Of a stretch of 48,153 nt of DNA, positions 25,844 to 30,953 are shown in pieces; within the stretch, counting starts at the first letter, position 1, and each line of letters begins with the position of its first letter. This DNA is from a virus. Where the stretch lies: the IMG/VR virus record IMGVR_UViG_3300032323_003286, positions 1 to 48,153 of that record; one strand, given 5' to 3'. The translations under genes and the position numbers were made by a program. The notes under the pieces are model-generated. The model saw only the letters and a program-made list of their open reading frames with translations. It made no database searches and was not told where the DNA came from.

Positions 25844-26050
25844 CTAATTTTCTAGATCCGCTTCATGGTCACCATCCAGGATAAACCCATCTAATACCCT
25901 AGCTCGGTTCACATCTGCCCCAAACCCAGTTCTTATCACCTTAACCTTACCCCCAGGTTCTTGGGCCATCACCATTACTCTAAAGTAGTCATAACCCATC
26001 CCAATCATAGCTTGGTCTCCGACCTTTACATCTCTTAATTTCACTCTCAT
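25844..26050 (-). CDS. Small beta-rich hypothetical protein (68 aa)
   Basis: MRVKLRDVKVGDQAMIGMGY followed by YFRVMVMAQEPGGKVKVIRT looks like an SH3/KOW-like small barrel. It has a Shine-Dalgarno AGGAG before ATG and the TTCGTATATT element 20 bases upstream. Codons are G+C richer than those of the structural genes. Confidence 0.7.
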   Translation of the reverse strand: MRVKLRDVKVGDQAMIGMGYDYFRVMVMAQEPGGKVKVIRTGFGADVNRARVLDGFILDGDHEADLEN

Positions 26051-26070
26051 ATCTCCTAATTTTATGCTCC

Positions 26071-26080
26071 AATATACGAA
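26071..26080 (-). promoter_or_regulatory. TTCGTATATT element
   Basis: Minus strand TTCGTATATT followed by GCATAAAA, 20 bases before the 68-residue gene; exact copy of the recurring element. Confidence 0.7.
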
Positions 26081-26096
26081 CCCAAGTGCTTAAACC

Positions 26097-26261
26097 CTAT
26101 GCCTTAACCTTGGAGCCAACCAGCATCCCGGCTTCAAAATAGTAAAAAGCCAGGCGGCCATCAGGCTGTAAAACGGTAATGTTGGCGTCTGCGGTTAAGC
26201 ACCCATCTACATTTTGGATGCGCGATTGATTCAATTGGATAAACGTGTATGCTGTCATATG
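26097..26261 (-). CDS. Small hypothetical protein (54 aa)
   Basis: The start chosen is the internal ATG of MTAYTFIQLNQSRIQNVDGC. The longer frame would begin inside the upstream hairpin (26277-26300), which is unlikely. The rest (TVLQPDGRLAFYYFEAGMLV) is beta-rich. Codons are G+C rich. Function unknown. Confidence 0.6.
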   Translation of the reverse strand, partial: HMTAYTFIQLNQSRIQNVDGCLTADANITVLQPDGRLAFYYFEAGMLVGSKVKA

Positions 26262-26276
26262 TTCTAGATTTTGGAC

Positions 26277-26300
26277 CCCGAAAGCCCGATTGCTCGGGCT
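26277..26300 (-). terminator. Hairpin with GCAA loop, probable terminator
   Basis: On the minus strand AGCCCGA-GCAA-TCGGGCT followed by TTCGGGG. Seven perfect pairs with a GNRA-type loop, lying between the 44-residue and 54-residue genes. The T-run is short. Confidence 0.55.
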
Positions 26301-26330
26301 CATGGAGTGTATAATTAAAAAGTAAACCGA

Positions 26331-26465
26331 TTATTCTGTCTCTTGCTTTGCCATCTTATCTATCAATGCGGCTTTAATTGCATCAAACTCGCTCCAATAT
26401 ATTTCAACTGTGTTATCAATGATCTCCATTATCTTATTTATGTCTTCAATGGTTAAATTTTTCAT
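26331..26465 (-). CDS. Small acidic helical protein (44 aa)
   Basis: MKNLTIEDINKIMEIIDNTV... ends DKMAKQETE. Predominantly helical and acidic. It has its own TTCGTATATT element 24 bases upstream. Its trailer CGGTTTACTTTTTAATTATA resembles the trailer after the tRNA-like element at 27154. Confidence 0.6.
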   Translation of the reverse strand: MKNLTIEDINKIMEIIDNTVEIYWSEFDAIKAALIDKMAKQETE

Positions 26466-26489
26466 GTGTCTCGGTTTTAATTATGGTTT

Positions 26490-26499
26490 AATATACGAA
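26490..26499 (-). promoter_or_regulatory. TTCGTATATT element
   Basis: Exact copy, 24 bases before the 44-residue gene. Confidence 0.65.
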
Positions 26500-26505
26500 C
26501 TGGTT

Positions 26506-26694
26506 TTATGGTCTGGGCGTCCGGTCAATCTGGCTCCCATATTTCTGTGGCTCTACTACCTCCAAGGTCACTATATCTAAGCCACCTAACTCTGCTGCCA
26601 CCACGGCATCCAACTCGCTCTCAAATGCTCGGGCGTTAGCCATGTCATATAAGCCATAATCTAACATCTCGGTTACTATATAAATCTTTTTCAT
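26506..26694 (-). CDS. Small hypothetical protein (62 aa)
   Basis: MKKIYIVTEMLDYGLYDMAN followed by RAFESELDAVVAAELGGLDI and a Pro/Arg-rich tail. The first part resembles a beta-alpha unit. Shine-Dalgarno AGGAG lies before ATG and TTCGTATATT is 20 bases upstream. High G+C for this genome. Confidence 0.65.
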   Translation of the reverse strand: MKKIYIVTEMLDYGLYDMANARAFESELDAVVAAELGGLDIVTLEVVEPQKYGSQIDRTPRP

Positions 26695-26714
26695 GTCTCC
26701 TAATTTTATACTTT

Positions 26715-26724
26715 AATATACGAA
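26715..26724 (-). promoter_or_regulatory. TTCGTATATT element
   Basis: Exact copy, then AAAGTATAAAATTAGGAG; 20 bases before the 62-residue gene. Confidence 0.7.
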
Positions 26725-26750
26725 CTGGCTCTGGTATCTGGGCGTCCAAA

Positions 26751-27017
26751 TTACCAATCAAAATATTCACTAAACACTATCTCACCTTTATCACCTTTAG
26801 AAATAGTAACATTACTCCATTGATTGGTATGTAAAAAACTTATCTCATTAGTATTCACATCAAATCTATAGATGTCTTCCGAATCGCCCCCAAAGCTACA
26901 TTGGATTTTAAATCCATCTTCGGTTTTACCTTCGAAATTAAAGGTGTACTTGTAATATGAACTAAATTTAACTTTAGCATCTCTAAATTTCTCGTTTACT
27001 TGCTCTACTGTCATCAT
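26751..27017 (-). CDS. Small hypothetical protein (88 aa)
   Basis: The start chosen is ATG at 27017 (MMTVEQVNEKFRDAKVKFSS). The longer frame would read through the TTCGTATATT element. Contains KYTFNFEGKTEDGFKIQCSF and EDIYRFDVNTNEISFL, a beta-sheet protein of unknown function. An AAGAAACATG leader without Shine-Dalgarno distinguishes it from the other island genes. Confidence 0.65.
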   Translation of the reverse strand: MMTVEQVNEKFRDAKVKFSSYYKYTFNFEGKTEDGFKIQCSFGGDSEDIYRFDVNTNEISFLHTNQWSNVTISKGDKGEIVFSEYFDW

Positions 27018-27037
27018 GTTTCTTAATTTTATACTCC

Positions 27038-27047
27038 AATATACGAA
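27038..27047 (-). promoter_or_regulatory. TTCGTATATT element
   Basis: Exact copy followed by GGAGTATAAAA, 20 bases before the 88-residue gene. Confidence 0.7.
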
Positions 27048-27076
27048 CCCACCCTCACAACCCATATTCCCTACGA

Positions 27077-27102
27077 CCCCAAAAGCCCGGATAAACCGGG
27101 CT
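27077..27102 (-). terminator. Hairpin terminator after tRNA-like element
   Basis: Minus strand AGCCCGG-TTTAT-CCGGGCT followed by TTTGGGG. Seven perfect pairs. It ends the tRNA-Met / tRNA-like transcript before the 88-residue gene. Confidence 0.6.
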
Positions 27103-27129
27103 CACAAGGTGTATAATTAAAAGATAAAC

Positions 27130-27142
27130 CGGTTATGAAGCG
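27130..27142 (-). promoter_or_regulatory. Conserved 13-base trailer of tRNA-like elements, copy 1
   Basis: CGCTTCATAACCG on the minus strand, 11 bases beyond the 3' end of the tRNA-like element. An identical copy follows the other tRNA-like element at 41632-41644. It might guide 3' processing. Confidence 0.55.
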
Positions 27143-27153
27143 GTGTCTTAATA

Positions 27154-27211
27154 GTGAGGGGTGGAGAATCGAACTCCATCTATGTCTTGACCTTACCACC
27201 ATGGCCCCTCT
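27154..27211 (-). tRNA. tRNA-like element lacking an anticodon arm, copy 1
   Basis: The minus-strand 58 bases have an acceptor stem AGAGGGG/CCCCTCA (six pairs, one mismatch at the end) and a perfect T-arm TGGAG-TTCGATT-CTCCA. Between acceptor and T-arm are only 26 bases (CCATGGTGGTAAGG...ACATAGA), with a D-arm-like GGTGGTAAGG but no room for an anticodon stem-loop. A normal tRNA has about 42 bases there. It may be a decayed tRNA or a tRNA mimic. It lies in tandem with tRNA-Met. Confidence 0.5.
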
Positions 27212-27257
27212 GGGCCTGCAGACCCATTATTTAACTTAATTTCTAGTGGTAAGGTCA
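27188..27257. repeat. 12-bp perfect inverted repeat
   Basis: TGACCTTACCAC (27188-27199) and GTGGTAAGGTCA (27246-27257) are exact reverse complements 46 bases apart. The distal arm also forms a 5-bp stem, 7-base loop hairpin (TAGTG-ACCTTAC-CACTA on the minus strand), the geometry of an anticodon arm. The proximal arm lies inside the tRNA-like element, so the two could pair in the precursor. Confidence 0.7.
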
Positions 27258-27322
27258 CTACCCACACATCCCGGAATCTTAGCTAGCATTTCAGCCCCGG
27301 TATTTGTTACAACTGTATCTTG

Positions 27323-27396
27323 TGGTCCCAACAGGGCTCGAACCTGTGACCTGCTGATTATGAGTCAGCTGCTCTAACCTACTGAGCTATAAGACC
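27323..27396 (-). tRNA. tRNA-Met (CAT anticodon)
   Basis: A full cloverleaf of 74 bases. Acceptor GGTCTTA/TGGGACC pairs with two G-U; D-arm GCTC/GAGC; anticodon arm GCTGA-CTCATAA-TCAGC; T-arm ACAGG-TTCGAGC-CCTGT; discriminator A. No CCA is encoded. A CAT anticodon in loop CTCATAA could be elongator Met or lysidine-modified Ile; sequence alone does not decide. Confidence 0.93.
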
Positions 27397-27403
27397 TTAT
27401 ATT

Positions 27404-27598
27404 TTACTCTAAACTTTTTCTAATTACCACCATCGCAAATATAAAACTCAATAAACTCAATACTACAATCGCAAGTACTGTATTCAATGTAAACAATGAC
27501 ATCACCAATGCCGCTCCTGAGAATGGGTTAAAGTCAAACTTAAATAATACTGTTCCTGTCACATTCACTCCCAAAATAATCGCAATCGCTAACATCAT
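27404..27598 (-). CDS. Two-helix membrane protein (64 aa)
   Basis: MMLAIAIILGVNVTGTVLFK and LNTVLAIVVLSLLSFIFAMV form two hydrophobic helices joined by a loop (FDFNPFSGAA). The leader AAAAGTTATG is the usual early type. It ends 8 bases before tRNA-Met, so it and the tRNAs share a transcript. Confidence 0.7.
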   Translation of the reverse strand: MMLAIAIILGVNVTGTVLFKFDFNPFSGAALVMSLFTLNTVLAIVVLSLLSFIFAMVVIRKSLE

Positions 27599-27639
27599 AA
27601 CTTTTAATTTTAAATTTATCTTTCTTATCTTCTACATTC

Positions 27640-27649
27640 AATATACGAA
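27640..27649 (-). promoter_or_regulatory. TTCGTATATT element
   Basis: Exact copy, 41 bases before the 64-residue membrane gene, which heads the tRNA transcript. Confidence 0.65.
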
Positions 27650-27679
27650 ACCACCTTAACACCTGGTAGTCCAGTTGGC

Positions 27680-28024
27680 TTATGCAGCCAACTCACTCCC
27701 ATCTGCCTTAGGTAAAGCAGGTCGTCCACGCTTCACAGCTCCACCATTTGCCTCAGCCTTGGCTTTCAACTCAGCCAATCGGATCTGTCTTGCACTATTT
27801 GGATTCACAGGTCGTCCTTGACCCACACCATTGGCTTTATTCACAGCTTGTTTTTCCAATCGAGCCTGTCTCTCACTATTTGGATTCACAGGTCGTCCAC
27901 GCTTCAACTCACCATTTTGCTTCTTAGCTTCCAACTCTGCCAAACGGATTTGACGTGCTGAATTTGGATTAACTGGGCGTCCTAGTACTTTAACTTCTTC
28001 TACAATTACATTTACATTTTTCAT
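27680..28024 (-). CDS. Repeat protein with AT-hook-like GRPVNPNS units, copy 1
   Basis: The 114-residue protein has three near-identical repeats GRPVNPNSxRQxRLxxLxAK at about residues 16, 43 and 70, each with a basic residue before GRP (LGRP, KRGRP, QGRP), and a last KRGRPALPKAD near residue 99. GRP flanked by Lys/Arg is the AT-hook core that binds the minor groove of A/T DNA. The intervening ARQxRLAELxAK is an amphipathic helix. A DNA-bridging or nucleoid-like role is plausible in this AT-rich genome. A paralogue is at 30954-31283. This copy is G+C rich at the DNA level. Confidence 0.7.
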   Translation of the reverse strand: MKNVNVIVEEVKVLGRPVNPNSARQIRLAELEAKKQNGELKRGRPVNPNSERQARLEKQAVNKANGVGQGRPVNPNSARQIRLAELKAKAEANGGAVKRGRPALPKADGSELAA

Positions 28025-28073
28025 AATCTTAATTTTTAAATTTAAACTTTATTTCTTATTTCTTTTATACTTC

Positions 28074-28083
28074 AATATACGAA
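28074..28083 (-). promoter_or_regulatory. TTCGTATATT element
   Basis: Exact copy followed by GAAGTATAAAAG; 49 bases before the GRP-repeat gene. Confidence 0.65.
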
Positions 28084-28099
28084 CTTAATTTCAAACTAC

Positions 28100-28168
28100 T
28101 TAGTCCATAATTATTTTATATTTCAACCAAGCCAAAATCACAACCCCAATCCACAATGCTACTACCAT
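28100..28168 (-). CDS. Membrane microprotein D of a four-gene cassette (22 aa)
   Basis: MVVALWIGVVILAWLKYKII... ends MD. One hydrophobic helix with a Lys/Tyr C-terminal border. Starts 4 bases after the stop of the preceding gene. Confidence 0.5.
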   Translation of the reverse strand: MVVALWIGVVILAWLKYKIIMD

Positions 28169-28172
28169 ACCT

Positions 28173-28253
28173 TTATTTTCTAAAATCCTTTGCTACACCT
28201 TCAATTGCTGCTAACAACACTACTATTATCAAAAATCCAATCACTACTCCCAT
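28173..28253 (-). CDS. Membrane microprotein C of a four-gene cassette (26 aa)
   Basis: MGVVIGFLIIVVLLAAIEGV then AKDFRK. Single hydrophobic helix with basic C-terminus. Starts 3 bases after the stop of B. Confidence 0.55.
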   Translation of the reverse strand: MGVVIGFLIIVVLLAAIEGVAKDFRK

Positions 28254-28256
28254 ATC

Positions 28257-28337
28257 TTATTTTCTTAAACTTTTATACCCTTCAGTCCACACAAACACTA
28301 ATACCAATCCAAAAAACAAAACAAATCCAAATTCCAT
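28257..28337 (-). CDS. Membrane microprotein B of a four-gene cassette (26 aa)
   Basis: MEFGFVLFFGLVLVFVWTEG then YKSLRK. Single hydrophobic helix, basic tail. Starts one base after the stop of A, so initiation is probably by coupling. Confidence 0.55.
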   Translation of the reverse strand: MEFGFVLFFGLVLVFVWTEGYKSLRK

Positions 28338-28338
28338 A

Positions 28339-28425
28339 TTACTTCTTACTAAAAGTTTCAATTACTAAATTTACACAACCAATTCCTCCAAACAACAACA
28401 CTAAATAAATAATACTTCCTATCAT
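28339..28425 (-). CDS. Membrane microprotein A of a four-gene cassette (28 aa)
   Basis: MIGSIIYLVLLFGGIGCVNL then VIETFSKK. Heads the cassette behind a TTCGTATATT element and an AAGTTATG leader. Its hydrophobic helix and basic C-terminus match the next three genes in style although not in sequence. Confidence 0.58.
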   Translation of the reverse strand: MIGSIIYLVLLFGGIGCVNLVIETFSKK

Positions 28426-28451
28426 AACTTATCTTTCTTTAATTATACATC

Positions 28452-28461
28452 AATATACGAA
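28452..28461 (-). promoter_or_regulatory. TTCGTATATT element
   Basis: Exact copy, 26 bases before the microprotein cassette. Confidence 0.65.
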
Positions 28462-28475
28462 TTTTATTTTGTAAA

Positions 28476-28784
28476 TCATATTCCTGTTTTTTCTTTCAAA
28501 ACACCATCCAACATATCAATTATTTTCTCTAAACGTCCAGTACAAGTTAATTCATCCAAAGAATACGTTGTTTCCTCATAATAGTATCCACAACAATCAC
28601 ATCCCCAATCTTCCAATATCCCTAAAGTCACATATCCATCTTCAAAATCAAAACTTCTGATCACTGCATCATCATTGTTTTCATTAAGTGGCTCATTATA
28701 TAATTCACTATCAAAATCAATATCTTTAATTTTTCCAAATTGCATAAACATATTACATGCTTCCATAAACTCTCTTGCTGTCAT
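28476..28784 (-). CDS. Acidic hypothetical protein with Cys-rich motif (102 aa)
   Basis: Start at the ATG in GATTATGACAGC. Residues begin MTAREFMEACNMFMQFGKIK. A cluster DWGCDCCGYYYEE near residue 65 might bind metal, but only three Cys are adjacent. The rest is strongly acidic and probably binds a protein partner. Function unknown. Confidence 0.7.
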   Translation of the reverse strand: MTAREFMEACNMFMQFGKIKDIDFDSELYNEPLNENNDDAVIRSFDFEDGYVTLGILEDWGCDCCGYYYEETTYSLDELTCTGRLEKIIDMLDGVLKEKTGI

Positions 28785-28789
28785 AATCT

Positions 28790-28867
28790 TCAATTTAAAA
28801 AATATAATAAAACAAATTTAATACCTACTACTCCTACTGTTAATAACAAACACACTAAAATTTCCAT
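28790..28867 (-). CDS. Membrane microprotein (25 aa)
   Basis: MEILVCLLLTVGVVGIKFVL then LYFLN. One hydrophobic helix. Has its own TTCGTATATT element 25 bases upstream and leads the acidic 102-residue gene (5-base gap). Confidence 0.5.
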   Translation of the reverse strand: MEILVCLLLTVGVVGIKFVLLYFLN

Positions 28868-28892
28868 AACTTTATCTCTTTATTTATACTGA

Positions 28893-28902
28893 AATATACG
28901 AA
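28893..28902 (-). promoter_or_regulatory. TTCGTATATT element
   Basis: Exact copy followed by TCAGTATAAA; 25 bases before the 25-residue microprotein. Confidence 0.65.
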
Positions 28903-28913
28903 TCAAATTTTAC

Positions 28914-29051
28914 TTAGCTTAGTCCTGAAATAAAATCTAAACATTTCTGTTTATCATGGAAACTTACTCTACACCCGTCCACATATAAAAAGTATCCAAT
29001 TGTTTCATCAAATAATACTAATACTCCTTTGTACACAAAACTATTATTCAT
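28914..29051 (-). CDS. Small hypothetical protein (45 aa)
   Basis: MNNSFVYKGVLVLFDETIGY... ends CLDFISGLS. A compact beta-rich protein. The stop is within the GGACTAAGCTAAG motif typical of gene ends here. Confidence 0.6.
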   Translation of the reverse strand: MNNSFVYKGVLVLFDETIGYFLYVDGCRVSFHDKQKCLDFISGLS

Positions 29052-29076
29052 AACTTATCTTTTTTAATTATACATC

Positions 29077-29086
29077 AATATACAAA
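29077..29086 (-). promoter_or_regulatory. TTTGTATATT element (variant)
   Basis: TTTGTATATT, one change from the consensus, 25 bases before the 45-residue gene. Confidence 0.55.
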
Positions 29087-29109
29087 AAAACCTTTAATTA
29101 ACTTAGTCC

Positions 29110-29272
29110 TTAAATATAAACAAAATATAATTTAACACCATTCACCTCTTTTACCTCCATTATTTCTTCTAAAGTTCCAAAATCCAATCCTAATTGATCT
29201 TCTAACCCCTCTATTTCTAAACTTACTATTAAAGTAATCCCACCTTCTAACTCTTTTTCTAAATAATTCATA
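29110..29272 (-). pseudogene. Small acidic gene with a probable single-base frameshift
   Basis: Begins MNYLEKELEGGITLIVS in frame behind a promoter element and GTTATG leader. After a run of four T residues on the coding strand (plus-strand AAAA at 29219-29222), the frame turns basic (RNRGVRRSIR) and stops early. A +1 shift there yields LEIEGLEDQLGLDFGTLEEI...VNGVKLYFVYI, whose acidic composition matches neighbours and whose stop is directly followed by the conserved AGGACTAAG. Either a broken gene, a sequencing/assembly slip in a homopolymer, or programmed frameshifting. Confidence 0.6.
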
Positions 29273-29295
29273 ACTTTTATCTTTAATTATACATC

Positions 29296-29305
29296 AATAT
29301 ACAAA
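29296..29305 (-). promoter_or_regulatory. TTTGTATATT element (variant)
   Basis: TTTGTATATT, 23 bases before the frameshifted gene, directly after the hairpin at 29306-29326. Confidence 0.55.
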
Positions 29306-29326
29306 AAGCCCCTTAAATAGGGGCTT
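29306..29326 (-). terminator. Intergenic hairpin, probable terminator
   Basis: Minus strand AAGCCCC-TATTTAA-GGGGCTT followed by TTTG. Seven perfect pairs immediately upstream of a promoter element. Confidence 0.6.
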
Positions 29327-29347
29327 CCTTTATCAATTATATTTTAT

Positions 29348-29704
29348 TTATTCTTCATCCATTTCATATTCTTTTCTATAACCTTCTAATATTTCAATTT
29401 TAATCTTTTCTTCTAAATTACTTTTATTAACTAATCTTTCTAATGCTTCAAAATTTTCATAACAAAAATCACCTCTATAACCACCTCCCCAATCATCCAT
29501 CATATTATTATATAAAAAGATCTCATCTAAAAAATTATTCACACTATTCATACTCACCATACAACCATACTCACTTCCCCCACTCACATGCAATCTAAAC
29601 TTCACAAATCCCAATAATACCTCTACAAATTCATCTTCACCTTTCAATGCTTCTAAATTACTATTACAATACTCTCTATAAATTCTCTCTAATTCTAACT
29701 TCAT
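29348..29704 (-). CDS. Hypothetical acidic protein (118 aa)
   Basis: MKLELERIYREYCNSNLEAL then DEFVEVLLGFVKFRLHVSGG and MMDDWGGGYRGDFCYENFEA. Ends YEMDEE. Acidic with a Gly/Trp-rich middle. The coding strand here is extremely G-rich and C-poor. No family recognised. Confidence 0.72.
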   Translation of the reverse strand: MKLELERIYREYCNSNLEALKGEDEFVEVLLGFVKFRLHVSGGSEYGCMVSMNSVNNFLDEIFLYNNMMDDWGGGYRGDFCYENFEALERLVNKSNLEEKIKIEILEGYRKEYEMDEE

Positions 29705-29735
29705 AACTTTAATTTTTTATCTTTTAATATACTGA

Positions 29736-29745
29736 AATATATGAA
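29736..29745 (-). promoter_or_regulatory. TTCATATATT element (variant)
   Basis: TTCATATATT, 31 bases before the 118-residue gene. Confidence 0.5.
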
Positions 29746-29746
29746 A

Positions 29747-29766
29747 AATACCTTAAACAAGGTATT
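29747..29766 (-). terminator. Intergenic hairpin
   Basis: Minus strand AATACCTT-GTTT-AAGGTATT. Eight perfect pairs immediately upstream of the promoter element. Confidence 0.55.
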
Positions 29767-29772
29767 CCTTTA

Positions 29773-30123
29773 TTATTCTAAATCAAAATATTCATATTTA
29801 ACTATTATATTATTTTCAATAAATTCTACATTATAACAAATATCTTTCTTAAAACATTCACTACTTAATTTATCTATTAAACAAACTCCATTACCTATAA
29901 ATTCTTTTATATCATTTACATCTATTCCATCATCATTCAAATCTTCAATATAATCTTCATCTAATTCAAAATTATATTTAATAATATCTCCTTCCTTATA
30001 ATGATCACTCCAATCACCTCCTAAACCACTATCAATTAAACTTTCAATAAAATCTACAACTTTATTTTCATTTCTTTCAAAATTATCTAATACAACTTCT
30101 TTTTCAAATTTTACAAATTTCAT
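29773..30123 (-). CDS. Hypothetical acidic protein (116 aa)
   Basis: MKFVKFEKEVVLDNFERNEN... contains GLGGDWSDHYKEGDIIKYNF and LDEDYIEDLNDDGIDVNDIK. Ends VKYEYFDLE. Acidic with alternating strands and helices. Function unknown. Confidence 0.7.
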   Translation of the reverse strand: MKFVKFEKEVVLDNFERNENKVVDFIESLIDSGLGGDWSDHYKEGDIIKYNFELDEDYIEDLNDDGIDVNDIKEFIGNGVCLIDKLSSECFKKDICYNVEFIENNIIVKYEYFDLE

Positions 30124-30153
30124 AACTTTAATTTTTATCTTTAATTATACATC

Positions 30154-30163
30154 AATATACAAA
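30154..30163 (-). promoter_or_regulatory. TTTGTATATT element (variant)
   Basis: TTTGTATATT followed by GATGTATAATTAAAG; 30 bases before the 116-residue gene. Confidence 0.55.
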
Positions 30164-30186
30164 ATATCTATTAAAAAAGCTAGTCC

Positions 30187-30393
30187 TTAACTAGCCATAT
30201 TTTCAACCCATATTTCATTCCTATCTACAACTAAATAAACACAAATATCTTTAAAGTCATATCTATAATTTTTAAACAAATATCCTACAATTTCATCATC
30301 AAATTCATTTACATCATATTCAGCTACTTCACTATTACCTAAATTCTTAAATTTAAAAAAATTACTAATAATAAACATTTCAATTTTCTTCAT
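30187..30393 (-). CDS. Hypothetical acidic protein (68 aa)
   Basis: MKKIEMFIISNFFKFKNLGN then SEVAEYDVNEFDDEIVGYLF and VVDRNEIWVENMAS. Mixed alpha/beta, acidic. Function unknown. Confidence 0.65.
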   Translation of the reverse strand: MKKIEMFIISNFFKFKNLGNSEVAEYDVNEFDDEIVGYLFKNYRYDFKDICVYLVVDRNEIWVENMAS

Positions 30394-30417
30394 AACTTAT
30401 CTTTTTATTTATACTGA

Positions 30418-30427
30418 AATATACGAA
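30418..30427 (-). promoter_or_regulatory. TTCGTATATT element
   Basis: Exact copy followed by TCAGTATAAA; 24 bases before the 68-residue gene. Confidence 0.65.
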
Positions 30428-30428
30428 A

Positions 30429-30677
30429 TTAAATTAACTCAAAATAGTCCTTATAATAATCAAAATCAAACCATCCATAACTACTCTCCCCCTCCCAATT
30501 TTCACTTTTAACACACTTTAATATAGTCTCATCTTCAATAATTTCATCTACTTCCCATTCATCACCTACTACTAACATATGAATAAAACTCATATTAAAT
30601 TCTTCTTCACTTAACAATCCTTGATTACTTAAGTTGTCTGTTACAAAAAATCCATTTTTAATTACTCTATACTTCAT
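30429..30677 (-). CDS. Hypothetical acidic protein (82 aa)
   Basis: MKYRVIKNGFFVTDNLSNQG, then MSFIHMLVVGDEWEVDEIIE and GWFDFDYYKDYFELI. Beta-rich with many Trp and Tyr. Its stop lies next to the following promoter element, leaving essentially no spacer. Confidence 0.68.
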   Translation of the reverse strand: MKYRVIKNGFFVTDNLSNQGLLSEEEFNMSFIHMLVVGDEWEVDEIIEDETILKCVKSENWEGESSYGWFDFDYYKDYFELI

Positions 30678-30701
30678 AACTTATCTTTTTATTTATACCT
30701 G

Positions 30702-30711
30702 AATATATGAA
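30702..30711 (-). promoter_or_regulatory. TTCATATATT element (variant)
   Basis: TTCATATATT followed by CAGGTATAAA; 24 bases before the 82-residue gene. Confidence 0.5.
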
Positions 30712-30734
30712 TTATCTTTGATGATTCTTAGTCC

Positions 30735-30890
30735 TTATATTTCTCGAATTTCATATTCACCATCTACTCTTTCAATGACTTCTTCAAATGAAATTTCATT
30801 CACGTCATAACCTAAACTTTCAATAACGTTTTCCTTTGAATCACAAATGCAACTAATGTTCAATACATAATCAATAACTAAATACTTCAT
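30735..30890 (-). CDS. Small acidic protein (51 aa)
   Basis: MKYLVIDYVLNISCICDSKE then NVIESLGYDVNEISFEEVIE, ending YEIREI. Starts with AAAGTTATG and ends at a stop followed by GGACTAAG. Function unknown. Confidence 0.68.
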   Translation of the reverse strand: MKYLVIDYVLNISCICDSKENVIESLGYDVNEISFEEVIERVDGEYEIREI

Positions 30891-30920
30891 AACTTTTATT
30901 TTTATCTCTTTTTATACTAC

Positions 30921-30930
30921 AATATACGAA
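30921..30930 (-). promoter_or_regulatory. TTCGTATATT element
   Basis: Exact copy followed by GTAGTATAAAA; 30 bases before the 51-residue gene. Confidence 0.65.
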
Positions 30931-30953
30931 TCAAACATTAAAAAAGGTAGTCC

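Noticed and set aside
27154-27260. tmRNA-like gene (acceptor, P2-like helix and T-arm)
   Set aside because: The T-arm and the 12-bp helix fit, but there is no tag reading frame ending in ALAA-type codons and no tmRNA D-loop sequence, and it is far too short.
27240-27322. Third tRNA or small gene between the tRNA-like element and tRNA-Met
   Set aside because: Neither a T-arm nor a credible open frame is present; the only notable structure is the hairpin arm of the inverted repeat.
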